Positions 27,772 through 37,013 of a stretch of DNA of 64,000 nucleotides are shown one piece after another. The translations under genes were made by a program, and so were the position numbers. The notes under the pieces were generated by a model. That model was not told the DNA's origin and ran no database searches. It was given only the letters and a program-made list of their open reading frames with translations. Positions within the stretch are counted from its first letter, which is position 1. The number at the start of each line of letters is the position of its first letter. Source of the stretch: Rhodoferax sp. BLA1 (lineage in GTDB: Bacteria > Pseudomonadota > Gammaproteobacteria > Burkholderiales > Burkholderiaceae_C); NCBI RefSeq assembly GCF_013416775.1, contig NZ_SZVI01000003.1:186001-250000 (forward strand), written 5' to 3'.

Positions 27772-29220
27772 TCACAGTTGGTAGCCGCCGCCCAGGGCGC
27801 GCTGCAGGTCGATGTCGAGCGAGAGTGACGCCGAGCGCAGATTGGTCTGCGCACTCAGGCTGTTGAGCAGCCCGTCTTCGGCGCTCAGCACCTCGAGGTA
27901 ATTGGCCAGGCCGCCGTCATAACGGTTGCGTGCCACGCGGTGTGACTCGCTCGCAGCCTCCACCGCTTCTTGCGCCTTTTGCAGACGCTGCCCCAGGGCT
28001 TTCTGGCTGACCGCGTTGTTGGCCACCTCTTGCAGGGCACGGGTCACAGTCGCGTTGTAGTTGGCCACTGTCTCGGCATAGCGGGCCTGGCTGCCGCGCA
28101 ACTCACCCTGCAGGCGGCCAGCGGTGAACAGCGGCAGAGAAATCGCCGGACCCAAGCTGCCGATGCTGGAGCCACTCTTGTCCAGGTTGTCCAGCCCCAA
28201 CGATTGCACGCCCACAAACGCCGACAGGTTGACGTTGGGATAGAACTCCGCCTTCTTCTGCGCGATCCGGCTGGCCTGGGCCTGCGCTTGCAGGCGGGCT
28301 GCCACCACATCGGGGCGACGGCCCAGCAAGTTGACCGCCAGCTCAGGGGGCAGGCCAAAACTGTGGTTCAGCTTGAGGGTGGGCGCGGTGATGGTCAAGC
28401 CCCGGTCTGGGCCTGCACCCAGCAGTGCGGCCAGGTGATTGCGCTGCAGTGCAATCTGCTCGTCCAGCGCCAGCAAAGCACCTTCAGCCACCGCCCGGCG
28501 GGCATCGGCCTCGCGCAGGCTGCCACGTGTTTCCAGACCATTGGCATAACGCCTTACAAACAATTCGGCCGTTTTTTGCCGGATGTCCACCGACTGCGCG
28601 GCGGTGTCGCGGTTGGCGTACAAGCGGCTCAGTTCGGCGTAGCTGGCCGCCACACCCGAGGCCAGCATCAACCGGGCCTGCGCCAGCTCGGCACGGCTGG
28701 CCTCCAGCTCCGAGGTGGCCGCGGCCAGGGCTGCACGGTTTTTGCCCCAGAAATCCAGTTCCCAACGGAAGTCCAGGCTGACACGGCCATAGTCGTTCCA
28801 GCCATGTGGCATCGTGGCTCTGGGCAAGAGGTTGTTGTAACTGAGCCGTTCTTCGCTGAGTGCGGCATTGGCGCTGAGCTGCGGCTTCAGGGCTGAGCCG
28901 GACACCTGCGTCATCGCCTGAGCACGCTGCAGGCGGGCTGTGGCCGCCGCCAAGTCGGGCGAGCCAAGCAGTGCCTCGTCGATCAAGGTGTTGAGCTGGG
29001 CATCACCATAAGCCGTCCACCATTGGTCCAGCGGCCAATCTGCTGCGGCCGCTTGTAACGACGTGCCGGATTGAAATGCCTCGGCGGATTTGGGTTGAGG
29101 TGCCTGCGCCAAGTCTGGCAACTGGGCACAGGCCTGCAAAAACAGCGCAGCGGCCAGCGCAGTGAGTGAACCAGCCCGCCGACGCGCCAGCTGCGCGGGC
29201 AAAAAATGACATCTGAGCAT
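27772..29220 (-). CDS. Outer-membrane efflux channel lipoprotein (NodT/OprM family)
   Basis: A 482-aa outer-membrane factor with a lipoprotein signal (LTALAAALFLQAC) and two OEP repeats. QWWTAYGDAQLNTLIDEAL near residue 70 and NLLGRRPDVVAARLQAQ near 300 are typical of the NodT family. It is the first gene of the pump operon. I chose ATG 29220 (MLRCHFL). The operators upstream suggest TetR repression. Confidence 0.9.
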   Translation of the reverse strand: MLRCHFLPAQLARRRAGSLTALAAALFLQACAQLPDLAQAPQPKSAEAFQSGTSLQAAAADWPLDQWWTAYGDAQLNTLIDEALLGSPDLAAATARLQRAQAMTQVSGSALKPQLSANAALSEERLSYNNLLPRATMPHGWNDYGRVSLDFRWELDFWGKNRAALAAATSELEASRAELAQARLMLASGVAASYAELSRLYANRDTAAQSVDIRQKTAELFVRRYANGLETRGSLREADARRAVAEGALLALDEQIALQRNHLAALLGAGPDRGLTITAPTLKLNHSFGLPPELAVNLLGRRPDVVAARLQAQAQASRIAQKKAEFYPNVNLSAFVGVQSLGLDNLDKSGSSIGSLGPAISLPLFTAGRLQGELRGSQARYAETVANYNATVTRALQEVANNAVSQKALGQRLQKAQEAVEAASESHRVARNRYDGGLANYLEVLSAEDGLLNSLSAQTNLRSASLSLDIDLQRALGGGYQL

Positions 29221-29238
29221 CCAACCTCCATACAAAAC

Positions 29239-29301
29239 TAAACCGTTTGGTTTAAATATGATTCTAGAACCGGCTCAGCTAAACTAAACCAACTGGTTTA
29301 G
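29239..29301. promoter_or_regulatory. Two palindromic operators between the pump operon and tetR
   Basis: TAAACC-GTTT-GGTTTA at 29239-29254 and CTAAACC-AACT-GGTTTAG at 29284-29301 are near-identical perfect palindromes 45 bp apart. One is close to the NodT-gene start and the other ends 5 bp before the TetR ATG. They fit auto- and cross-repression by the TetR-family protein. Confidence 0.75.
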
Positions 29302-29306
29302 AAAAA

Positions 29307-29936
29307 ATGGGGGTTGACATGCGGGCAAAAACCGAGACAAGACGGCAAGCCATCCTGGCAGCGGCTGAGCAGGTGTTTCAGGAAACGGGGTTTGCGGGGG
29401 CCTCGATGGCGCAGATCTGCCAACGGGTGGGTTACTCCAAAGCCACGCTCTACAGCTACTTCAGCTCCAAGGAAGAGCTGTTTTTTGAGGTGATTTCGAA
29501 GGCGACCGAGGCCGAGTTCCAGGCCACACACGATGCACTCGATGCCAGTCAACCAGACATGGCCCAGGCGCTGGAGACCTTTGGGCGCCGGTTTCTGAGC
29601 TTTCTTTATGCGCCCCAACTACAAACGGTGCGGCGTCTGGTGGTGTCAGAAGCCGGTCGCTCGGGCTTGGGGCAAAAGTGTTTTGAACTCGGCCCCCAAC
29701 GCAGCGAGGCAGAGGTTGTTGCCTTCCTGCAACATGGCATGGCCACGGGCAAACTGCGCCAGGCCAACACACGCATCGCCGCCCGGCAGTTCAAGAGCCT
29801 GCTGGAAGCCGAATGGATTGACCGTTTTATGTTTCAGATGCCGATGGATGCGAGTGAGGAAGCCATTGCTGAATCTGTTCACCAAGCCATCACCGTTTTT
29901 ATGCGCGCCTACGGGCCCGAGACCACAACCAGTTAA
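29307..29936 (+). CDS. TetR-family transcriptional repressor of the efflux operon
   Basis: A 209-aa regulator with an N-terminal helix-turn-helix (ASMAQICQRVGYSKATLYSYFSSKEEL) and a C-terminal ligand-binding domain. It begins at ATG 29307, or possibly ATG 29319. It is divergent from the nodT-emrA-emrB operon, with two palindromes in between. The effector is probably a pump substrate. Confidence 0.9.
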   Translation: MGVDMRAKTETRRQAILAAAEQVFQETGFAGASMAQICQRVGYSKATLYSYFSSKEELFFEVISKATEAEFQATHDALDASQPDMAQALETFGRRFLSFLYAPQLQTVRRLVVSEAGRSGLGQKCFELGPQRSEAEVVAFLQHGMATGKLRQANTRIAARQFKSLLEAEWIDRFMFQMPMDASEEAIAESVHQAITVFMRAYGPETTTS

Positions 29937-29948
29937 GGGCAACCGAGC

Positions 29949-31079
29949 TCAGGCCAGCGCACGCTGGATGATGATTTTTTGCACGTCACTCGTGCCCTCA
30001 TAAATCTGGCAGACGCGCACATCGCGGTAAATGCGCTCCACGGGGAAGTCGCTCACATACCCATAACCCCCCAGCGTCTGGATGGCGGCGCTGCACACCT
30101 TCTCAGCCATTTCACTGGCAAACAGCTTGGCCATCGCGGCCTCTTTGAGGCACGGACGACCGGCATCACGCAGACTGGCCGCATGCCAGATCAGTTGTCG
30201 GGCCGCTTCTAATTGTGTAGCGCACTCAGCAAGCCGAAAGCCGACTGCCTGGTGGTTAAAGATAGGGGTGCCAAAGCTGCTGCGCTCCTTGGCGTAGCTG
30301 ATGGCGACTTCGAGCGCACTTCTTGCCATGCCGACACTCTGTGCGGCAATGCCGATGCGGCCACCCTCCAGACCACCCAGCGCAATGCCGTAACCCTCAC
30401 CCTCCTGGCCAATCAGGTTCTCTGCAGGCACACGGCAGTTGTCGAAATTGATCTGCGCCGTGTCGCTGCTGTGCTGGCCCAGTTTGTCCTCTACCCTTGC
30501 CACCACATAACCCGGGGTGTTGGTAGGCACCAGGAACGCACTCATGCCCTTCTTGCCCGCGCCTTTGTCGGTCACCGCAATCACAATGGCCAGATCACCG
30601 TTTTTGCCACTGGTGATGAACTGTTTGACACCATTGATCACGTAACTGCCACCCTCCTTGACCGCCGTGGTGCGCAAGCCCGAGGCATCCGACCCGACAT
30701 GTGGCTCGGTCAGGCAGAAGGCGCCCAGCATCTGCCCCTGCGCCAGCGGCTCCAGCCATTGTTTCTTCTGGGCAGTATTGCCGTATTTCAACAGGATGGC
30801 ATTGACCGGGCAGTTGGTGACGCTGATCACGGTGCTGGTGCCGCCATCACCCGCAGCAATTTCTTCGAGCACCAGCGCCAGCGTCAGGTAGTCCATCCCG
30901 GCGCCACCCAACTCCTCGGGCACACAAATGCCATAACAACCCAGCGCGGCCAGCCCTTGGTGCGCGACTTTGGGAAAGGTGTGTTCCTTGTCCCAGCGGG
31001 CGGCGTGGGGCCAGAGTTCGGCCTGGGCAAAAGCGCGCACCGCGTCGCGCACCATTTCCTGGTCTTGGGTCAGCAGCAT
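29949..31079 (-). CDS. Acyl-CoA dehydrogenase (short/branched-chain type)
   Basis: A 376-aa FAD-dependent acyl-CoA dehydrogenase. Landmarks are CLTEPHVGSDASGLRTTA (FAD/substrate site), RIGIAAQSVGMARSALE and the catalytic glutamate in CQIYEGTSDVQKIII. Length and motifs fit butyryl/short-branched-chain enzymes. It is the third gene of a minus-strand group with the SDR and thiolase, consistent with a short fatty-acid or ketone route. Chain specificity cannot be read from sequence alone. Confidence 0.9.
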   Translation of the reverse strand: MLLTQDQEMVRDAVRAFAQAELWPHAARWDKEHTFPKVAHQGLAALGCYGICVPEELGGAGMDYLTLALVLEEIAAGDGGTSTVISVTNCPVNAILLKYGNTAQKKQWLEPLAQGQMLGAFCLTEPHVGSDASGLRTTAVKEGGSYVINGVKQFITSGKNGDLAIVIAVTDKGAGKKGMSAFLVPTNTPGYVVARVEDKLGQHSSDTAQINFDNCRVPAENLIGQEGEGYGIALGGLEGGRIGIAAQSVGMARSALEVAISYAKERSSFGTPIFNHQAVGFRLAECATQLEAARQLIWHAASLRDAGRPCLKEAAMAKLFASEMAEKVCSAAIQTLGGYGYVSDFPVERIYRDVRVCQIYEGTSDVQKIIIQRALA

Positions 31080-31109
31080 GGGGTCTCCGTTGCTCGTGTT
31101 GTGGGTGGT

Positions 31110-31793
31110 TTACCAACCCGCGAAGGGGCAGCCGTCCCATTGCAAGTAGGGAACGTCATCACAGCCGTGAATCGTCTTTCGGCTTTTGTGCGCGGCCAGT
31201 GTCTGGCGCAAGGCAGACACACTGTCTTGCACCGTCAGCGGCGCGGCAGATGTGCCCATGTCGGTCTGCACCCAGCCGGGGTGTACCAGCAGAAACTGGG
31301 CGCGCGGGTAGTCCGGCTGGGCGGCCACCACGGCCATGTTGAGCGCGGCTTTGCTCACCTTGTAGAGCCAGCCCCGGCTGCTGCGGCTGTCGCCGATGTG
31401 GCCCATGTCACTGGACAAAAAGGCAAACTGTCCACCCGCCTCCTCGACCCAGGGCGCGACCTGGGGCAAAGCCTGCATGACACCCAACACGTTGGTGTGC
31501 ATCATTGCATCAAAGTCCTGCTGCGTCGGCGGCGAGGTGGCGCCACCGGTCGAGAACACCCCGGCCACGTACAGCGCCAGGTCCAGCTTCTCACCATCGA
31601 GCAGCCAGCTCAGGCCGCTGACACTGGCCGGGTCGGCCACATCAAGCTTGAGGGCCTGTGCCCCCATATCCCTGAGCCGCGCCAGCCCGGCCTCGTCGCG
31701 CGCGGTGGCAATCACACGGTCGCCCGCGTCGAGGTACTGGCCCACCAGCTCCAGGCCAATACCGCGCGAGGCGCCTATCACCAAAACATTCAT
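31110..31793 (-). CDS. SDR-family oxidoreductase
   Basis: A 227-aa short-chain dehydrogenase. The cofactor loop is VIGASRGIGLELVGQYL at the N-terminus, LDVADP follows, and the catalytic Tyr-x-x-x-Lys is YKVSKAAL at about residue 142. A repeat copy starts directly upstream of its ATG. The substrate is unknown. Confidence 0.87.
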   Translation of the reverse strand: MNVLVIGASRGIGLELVGQYLDAGDRVIATARDEAGLARLRDMGAQALKLDVADPASVSGLSWLLDGEKLDLALYVAGVFSTGGATSPPTQQDFDAMMHTNVLGVMQALPQVAPWVEEAGGQFAFLSSDMGHIGDSRSSRGWLYKVSKAALNMAVVAAQPDYPRAQFLLVHPGWVQTDMGTSAAPLTVQDSVSALRQTLAAHKSRKTIHGCDDVPYLQWDGCPFAGW

Positions 31794-31830
31794 GCCTCAA
31801 GCCCTTATTCTGATTGGGTCAGTAACTATC
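31794..31830 (-). repeat. Dispersed repeat copy abutting the SDR start
   Basis: On the minus strand it reads GATAGTTACTGACCC and then AATAAGGGCTTGAGGC. The last base touches the SDR start codon. Confidence 0.7.
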
Positions 31831-31833
31831 AAT

Positions 31834-33015
31834 TTATAACAATTCAAGCGCCACGGCAGTCGCCTCGCCGCCACCAATACACAGGGTGGCCACGCCTTTT
31901 TTCAGGCCACGCGCCTGCAAGGCGTACAACAAGGTGACCATGATGCGCGCGCCGCTGGCGCCAATCGGGTGGCCCAGCGCGCAGGCGCCACCGTTGACAT
32001 TGACCACCTCGTGGCCCAGGTTCAGCTCCTGCATCAGCGCCATGGCGACCACCGCGAAGGCTTCGTTGACCTCCCACAGGTCGACGTCGGCCACGCTCCA
32101 ACCCGCCCGCGCCAGCACCTTGCGCACCGAGCCGACCGGCGCAGTGGCAAATTTGGCTGGCTCCTGCGCATGCACCGCGTGCGCCACCAGGCGCGCCAGC
32201 GGCTGGCAGCCGAACTTGGTAGCGGTGCTTTCGCGCATCAGCACCAGTGCGGCCGCGCCGTCGTTGATGCTGGAGCTGCTGGCGGCGGTGATGCTGCCGT
32301 CTTTTTTGAAGGCGGGTTTGAGCGTGGGGATCTTGTCGAGTTTGATGCGGCCCGGGCCTTCGTCGATGCTGACCAGGGTGTCTCCGTGGCGGCCTTTGAC
32401 CAACACCGGGGTGATCTCTGCGGCAAAAGCGCCCGATTGGATGGCGTGTTGTGCGCGGCTGACGCTGGTGATCGCATACGCGTCCTGCTGCGCGCGGGTA
32501 AAGCCGTATTGGGCGGCGCAGTCTTCCCCAAACGTGCCCATGGAGCGGCCGACCTCGTAAGCGTCTTCCAGGCCATCGAGCATCATGTGGTCAAAAATCC
32601 GGTCGTGGCCGATGCGGTAACCGGCGCGGCCTTTTTGCAGCAGATAGGGGGCATTGGTCATGCTCTCCATGCCACCGGTGACCAGCACATCGGCGCTGCC
32701 CGCCAGCAGCATGTCGTGGCCAAACATGCTGCTGCGCATGCCCGAGCCACAGATTTTGGACAGGGTCACCGCGCCCGCGCTGATCGGCAGATCGGCTTTG
32801 AGTGCGGCCTGGCGCGCCGGTGCCTGGCCCTGGCCAGCGGGCAACACATTGCCAAACAGCACCTCATCCACCAGCGCTGGTGCAATCGCGGCGCGCTCAA
32901 CCGCCGCGCGGATGGCTGCAGCGCCCAGGTCATGCGCGGCCAGCGTGGCAAAGTCCCCCTGAAAACTGCCCATCGGCGTGCGCGCAGCAGCCACAATCAC
33001 AATCGCATCCGTCAT
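31834..33015 (-). CDS. Acetyl-CoA acetyltransferase (thiolase)
   Basis: A 393-aa thiolase with the acyl-accepting cysteine in LSKICGSGMRS near residue 88, the NVNGGACALGHPIGASGAR histidine region and the C-terminal LCIGGGEATAVAL cysteine loop. It would condense or cleave acetoacetyl-CoA and link with the acetoacetate made from leucine. It is the first gene of the minus-strand group with the SDR and dehydrogenase. Confidence 0.92.
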   Translation of the reverse strand: MTDAIVIVAAARTPMGSFQGDFATLAAHDLGAAAIRAAVERAAIAPALVDEVLFGNVLPAGQGQAPARQAALKADLPISAGAVTLSKICGSGMRSSMFGHDMLLAGSADVLVTGGMESMTNAPYLLQKGRAGYRIGHDRIFDHMMLDGLEDAYEVGRSMGTFGEDCAAQYGFTRAQQDAYAITSVSRAQHAIQSGAFAAEITPVLVKGRHGDTLVSIDEGPGRIKLDKIPTLKPAFKKDGSITAASSSSINDGAAALVLMRESTATKFGCQPLARLVAHAVHAQEPAKFATAPVGSVRKVLARAGWSVADVDLWEVNEAFAVVAMALMQELNLGHEVVNVNGGACALGHPIGASGARIMVTLLYALQARGLKKGVATLCIGGGEATAVALELL

Positions 33016-33038
33016 AGGGTCTCCTTGGTATAAAAAGT

Positions 33039-33075
33039 GCCTCTAGCCCTTATTCAATAAGGATGAACAGCTATT
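33039..33075 (-). repeat. Dispersed repeat copy upstream of the thiolase gene
   Basis: On the minus strand it reads AATAGCTGTTCATCC and then AATAAGGGCTAGAGGC. It lies 23 nt upstream of the thiolase start codon. Confidence 0.75.
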
Positions 33076-33089
33076 AAAAACAAAGTGGC

Positions 33090-34940
33090 TCACATCGACT
33101 CCGGCAACTCCGACTGGCGCGGGCTGACCACAAAGCGTTTGCTCTGGTCATACGGGAACACGTCAAACATATGGCCTTGCTGGATGCGGTCCTTGTTTTT
33201 CTGCCAGAACGCCGGGTCCAGCAGGTTGGCATGGTGTTTCATGAACACCTCGCGCACCGCCGGGTTGCCCAGCAGGAACGGGCCAAAGGTCTCGGGAAAC
33301 ACATCGTGCGGGCCAACCGTGTACCAGACCTCACCCGACATCTCGTCTTCCTCACACCTCGGTTTGGGCACCTTGCGGAAGACGCAGTCGGTGATGTATT
33401 CGATCTCGTCGTAGTCGTAAAACACCACCTTGCCGTGGCGCGTGATGCCAAAGTTTTTCCACAACATGTCGCCCGGAAAGATGTTGGCGGCGATCAGGTC
33501 CTTGAGCGCGTTGCCGTATTCGATGACGCCGTGCTCCAGCTGGGCGCGGGCACTCAGGGCGGCGGGGCTGGTGTTGTTGGGGTCGGCACCACCGGCGTCA
33601 AAAGCGTCCTGCAAGTAGATGTTGAGCGGAATCATGCGCCGCTCGATGTAGACGTGTTTGAGGATGACTTCCAGCTGGCCATCCCCATCGCGGTCGCTGA
33701 TCTCCAGCTGGCTGGGCGCCAGCTTCTCAATCTCGGCGATCAGCTCGTCGGTGAAACGGTTGCGCGGAAAAGCCACACCGCTGTACTCCAGCGTGTCGGC
33801 CATGCGCCCCACACGGTCGTGTTGTTTGACCAGCAGGTACTTGCCCTTGATCTGCTCGCGGCTGGTGTCCTTGGGCGGCGGGTAAAAGTCCTTGATGACC
33901 TTGAACACATAGGGAAAGCTGGGCAAGTCAAACACCAGCATGACCATGCCCTTGATGCCCGGTGCGATGCGGAACAAATCGGTGGAGTGGCGCAGGTGGT
34001 ACAAGAAGTCGCGGTAAAACAGGGTCTTGCCCTGCTTGGCCAGGCCCAGCGCGTTGTACAACTCGTTGCGCGGTTTACGCGGCATCAGGCTGCGCAGAAA
34101 CTGCACGTAGGCACTCGGGATGTCCATGTCGACCATGAAGTAGGCCCGGGCAAAACCAAACAACACGTGCATGTCGTCATCGCCATGCAGCACCGCATCG
34201 ATGCGCAGCTGGGTCTCCGCCTGGTTGTACAAAATGGGCAGCGCAAACGGCTGCTCGGTAAACCCATTGATCAGCTTGCCAATGAGGTAGGCGCCTTTGT
34301 TGCGGTAGAACAGGCTGCTGAGCACCTGGATCTGCAAGTTGGCGTGCACCTTGACGCGATCCAACATCGGCCGGATCACGCCCATCACCAACGCGGCGTC
34401 GCGCGGCAGGTCTTCAAATTCGCGGCACAGGCCAAAGTCGAGCACCATCTGCTGCAACACCCCGGCCAGGTTGTCGAGCGTGGGGTAATACGCGCGGTAG
34501 GTGGGCTGTGCCTCGGGCGCATTGTTCTCGATGTACTCGGTGCTGACCACCGGGCGGAAAAAGATGAAGCTGTTCTGGAAATAACTGCGGTGCAGGATCT
34601 TGGTGGTGACCGAGTTGAAGAAGGTCTCGGCCAGCTCGGGCTGGAGGTGGTCTACCAGCAGGCCGATGTAATGCAGTTTGACCTGATGCCAGATGTCCAT
34701 CGGCTGCTCACCAGCCTTGAACTCGCGCTCCAGCCGCATGAAACACTCGCGCACGCGCAGGTCGTAGAACTCGATGCGTTCACGCTGGGCGCGCTGCTGA
34801 CCGGCCCAGTCGGCGGTCTCAAAACGTTGTTTGGCGCGGGCCGATTCGCTGCGAAACAGGTGGTAGTGGCGGTTGAAACCATCCATCATGGCCTTGGCAA
34901 TCTCGTAGGCCACAGGGGAGTCCAGTCGGGTCGGAAACAT
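33090..34940 (-). CDS. aceK: Isocitrate dehydrogenase kinase/phosphatase
   Basis: A 616-aa bifunctional kinase/phosphatase that controls isocitrate dehydrogenase and so the glyoxylate branch. The sequence is AceK-like throughout. Examples are the regulatory N-terminal half, [25 protein letters not shown] in the kinase lobe, [15 protein letters not shown], and the catalytic [15 protein letters not shown] region. It is the last host gene before the prophage, and its start lies about 200 bp from the first phage gene. The prophage did not break it. Confidence 0.95.
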   Translation of the reverse strand: MFPTRLDSPVAYEIAKAMMDGFNRHYHLFRSESARAKQRFETADWAGQQRAQRERIEFYDLRVRECFMRLEREFKAGEQPMDIWHQVKLHYIGLLVDHLQPELAETFFNSVTTKILHRSYFQNSFIFFRPVVSTEYIENNAPEAQPTYRAYYPTLDNLAGVLQQMVLDFGLCREFEDLPRDAALVMGVIRPMLDRVKVHANLQIQVLSSLFYRNKGAYLIGKLINGFTEQPFALPILYNQAETQLRIDAVLHGDDDMHVLFGFARAYFMVDMDIPSAYVQFLRSLMPRKPRNELYNALGLAKQGKTLFYRDFLYHLRHSTDLFRIAPGIKGMVMLVFDLPSFPYVFKVIKDFYPPPKDTSREQIKGKYLLVKQHDRVGRMADTLEYSGVAFPRNRFTDELIAEIEKLAPSQLEISDRDGDGQLEVILKHVYIERRMIPLNIYLQDAFDAGGADPNNTSPAALSARAQLEHGVIEYGNALKDLIAANIFPGDMLWKNFGITRHGKVVFYDYDEIEYITDCVFRKVPKPRCEEDEMSGEVWYTVGPHDVFPETFGPFLLGNPAVREVFMKHHANLLDPAFWQKNKDRIQQGHMFDVFPYDQSKRFVVSPRQSELPESM

Positions 34941-34955
34941 GTCTGCTCTCTTCTG

Positions 34956-34990
34956 TATAGCTATCAGGGCTTGAGGGATAAGGGCTACAA
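34956..34990 (+). repeat. Dispersed repeat copy upstream of aceK
   Basis: TATAGCTATCAGGGCTTG followed by ATAAGGGCTACAA. It starts 15 nt upstream of the aceK start codon. It is the rightmost copy, and none was found inside the prophage. Confidence 0.7.
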
Positions 34991-35145
34991 CGTGAGGGGA
35001 GTTGAGATATTCAAAGGCATAGAGGCGCGATAAATCCGAAATTTAGTGGGACATATCGGTTTATTGTGGGTCAGGATTTGAAAAACTCTTTCCTGTCGCG
35101 AAACAGCTATCAAACACAGCCTCTATGCCGATTTGGCGGCCGATG
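34991..35145. other. Host/prophage boundary region with 11-bp inverted repeat
   Basis: No gene is seen in these 155 bp. The left prophage end must lie here, between aceK and the last codon of gpG. A perfect inverted repeat GGCATAGAGGC (35016-35026) and GCCTCTATGCC (35119-35129) brackets an AT-rich core. Two related strings, ATAAATCCGAAAT and the complement ATAAACCGATAT, could be transposase-binding sites. The exact terminal dinucleotide and any target duplication cannot be set from this side alone. Confidence 0.4.
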
Positions 35146-35691
35146 TTACACGGCGAGGTCGCCAAGCAGGTACTCATTGAGCTCGTCGATGATGTCGGCC
35201 TGGTCGGATGGGTACAAAGTGCCGTCCTTGTGAATCGGTAGGAATGGACGCTCCGGGATAGTCACCTTGCGGCCACGTCCAGCTTGGCCGCCAAACTGCT
35301 GGATGGCGGCATAAACCGGTGTGCTGGTCACTGTCAGCGTCATATCGCCGACCTGGATATAAAGCTGGCGCGACAAATCTCGGCTTTCACCGATCAGAGG
35401 CTTTTTGTTGGCCAGGGCCTGCTCACCGGCTGCATTCAGGCTGCCGTCCTTCTTTACCTTGCTCTTTTGCCCCGCCAGGTGGCCGCTGAAAAGTGCCAAC
35501 GTGACAACACTGTTTGGCTTCCATGGGGTGCCGTCTGGGCCTTTGCTTGTCTCGAAGCGGCGTTTGGTCCGCTCGACAATGCCTTCACCGATCGCGGTCA
35601 GGCCTGCTCGGGGGTTATCGACCCGCTCCGCGAAAGCTGACAACTTGGCCTGCACCTCGGCGTCGTCAACTGTGATGGTGAAATCGGCCAT
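35146..35691 (-). CDS. Phage virion morphogenesis protein (Mu gpG-like)
   Basis: A 181-aa protein of the Phage_tail_S/gpG family, needed for head-tail joining or tail completion in Mu-like phages. GPDGTPWKPNS and the C-terminal FGGQAGRGRKVTIPERPFLPI are family landmarks. It is the last gene of the leftward late operon and the closest phage gene to the left end. It lies 119 bp downstream of MuF, without an obvious gene in the gap. Confidence 0.87.
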   Translation of the reverse strand: MADFTITVDDAEVQAKLSAFAERVDNPRAGLTAIGEGIVERTKRRFETSKGPDGTPWKPNSVVTLALFSGHLAGQKSKVKKDGSLNAAGEQALANKKPLIGESRDLSRQLYIQVGDMTLTVTSTPVYAAIQQFGGQAGRGRKVTIPERPFLPIHKDGTLYPSDQADIIDELNEYLLGDLAV

Positions 35692-35810
35692 GGTGTCACC
35701 TGTTCAAAAAGGACGATGGTTTCTATAATTGAGCCTGCGCTGCGCTGTATCGGCTCCCGCGTTGAATTCGCGGATCGTTTCGGACGTCTTGGTCGGGGGT
35801 GCAGAGCAAC

Positions 35811-37013
35811 TCATTTTGGTGTCTTGATCACCATTGACAGCAAGGCCAGCGCCCGGTTTTTCTTGCCGGGCAGCACTTCAAACACAGCCCGGTAAGTCTC
35901 CCCACTGATCTTTTTGACCGCCACCACGGTGGCATTGCCGTTGCGGCTTTTGGCGCCTGCCTTGACCTGGTCAGCATCATTGAGCACAGACAGCACTTGT
36001 TCAAAGTCGGCGGGCATCGCGGCACGCTGACCTTTGCCGTCGTTGCCGTGGCTCACTTCAACGTGGCGCGGCGCATCACTTGGAATGGTGACAAAGTAGC
36101 CCTGCACTGGCGTTCCAGCAGCTGGTGAAACGGTGTCAACCGCGTCCACAAAACCCACAAACAAAGGCTCGGTCACACTCCGATCGGCCAGCACGCGGGC
36201 AGCAAACGATGCGGCCGCCTCGGTCGAGTTGACATAGCGGCCCACATCTGCCGCCAGCGCCTTGGAAATGGCTGGTGGGTAGGAGATCAGCTTGTCCTGG
36301 ACCATCTGGCGCAGCGCCACATCGACGCTGGCACCTGGCGCGTAGCCGAAGCCTTTGCCAACGCCCACAGGGTCACCGGTTTGGGGGGCAATCGCATTCC
36401 AACCTGCAGGTAGCTCGCCCAGCCCAGCCCGGACGCTGGCTTCTCCCTCGCGCTTGGTCACACTGATGATGCGGCACTGGCAGCCAAAGCCATTTGGCGC
36501 CCAATGTGTCCGCCAGAACGGGTGCGTAGACAGCGCCGTGAACCCATGCCAGGCCAGATGCTGCTGACGAGGGTGTAAAACGCCATCGGCATGGATGTAG
36601 CGCCAATATGGGTGGAACCGCAGCACCTCAGGATCCGACATCTGGGCCCAGCGGCCAGCGCTGTAGCTGGTGGACATGTTGGTCTGGTAAATGATGCGCG
36701 TGCGCCAGGCCTCGCCCTCGGTCGAGCCCTCACCAGTCCAGCCGGTCCAGCCATGTTTTGCGACGATCGCCTTGAAATCCTTGCGGAATGCCTGCAGGCC
36801 TGCGCCGTCAACGGCGCGTTCCACCACCGCCTGGTGCAGATCCGCCAGCAAATCAGCCTTGGCAACCCCGGCCACGATGAAGGCGCGATCGTGCGCGCTG
36901 CGCATGATGTCGTCCCAGCGGTCGGTGGGCAGGCGCAGCTTGTTGCGCAGATAGTCAATCTGCGCCTGAAAAGGCGTGCCAAATCCAAATGCCTGATCAG
37001 CGACTGTGCTCAT
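35811..37013 (-). CDS. MuF head morphogenesis protein with C-terminal nuclease-like domain
   Basis: A 400-aa protein. Residues 1-210 are a MuF (Mu gp30) domain, with PFQAQIDYLRNKLRLPTDRW, QTNMSTSYSAGRWAQM, HPFWRTHWAPNGFGCQCRI. A linker follows, and residues about 250-400 form a separate domain with HVEVSHGNDGKGQRAAMP, DFEQVLSVLNDADQV and YRAVFEVLPGKK. This pattern looks like the PBECR phage nuclease/toxin domain often carried by MuF proteins, a recognition from memory. The ATG overlaps the upstream stop (ATGA). No immunity gene is evident downstream. Confidence 0.82.
   Translation of the reverse strand: MSTVADQAFGFGTPFQAQIDYLRNKLRLPTDRWDDIMRSAHDRAFIVAGVAKADLLADLHQAVVERAVDGAGLQAFRKDFKAIVAKHGWTGWTGEGSTEGEAWRTRIIYQTNMSTSYSAGRWAQMSDPEVLRFHPYWRYIHADGVLHPRQQHLAWHGFTALSTHPFWRTHWAPNGFGCQCRIISVTKREGEASVRAGLGELPAGWNAIAPQTGDPVGVGKGFGYAPGASVDVALRQMVQDKLISYPPAISKALAADVGRYVNSTEAAASFAARVLADRSVTEPLFVGFVDAVDTVSPAAGTPVQGYFVTIPSDAPRHVEVSHGNDGKGQRAAMPADFEQVLSVLNDADQVKAGAKSRNGNATVVAVKKISGETYRAVFEVLPGKKNRALALLSMVIKTPK

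Noticed and set aside
30190-30235. Another dispersed-repeat copy inside the acyl-CoA dehydrogenase gene
   Set aside because: Only a few bases around GTGTAGCGCAC resemble the family; the AAGGGCT end is missing.
33171-35033. 620-codon plus-strand frame opposite aceK
   Set aside because: Antisense shadow; the minus strand encodes complete AceK.
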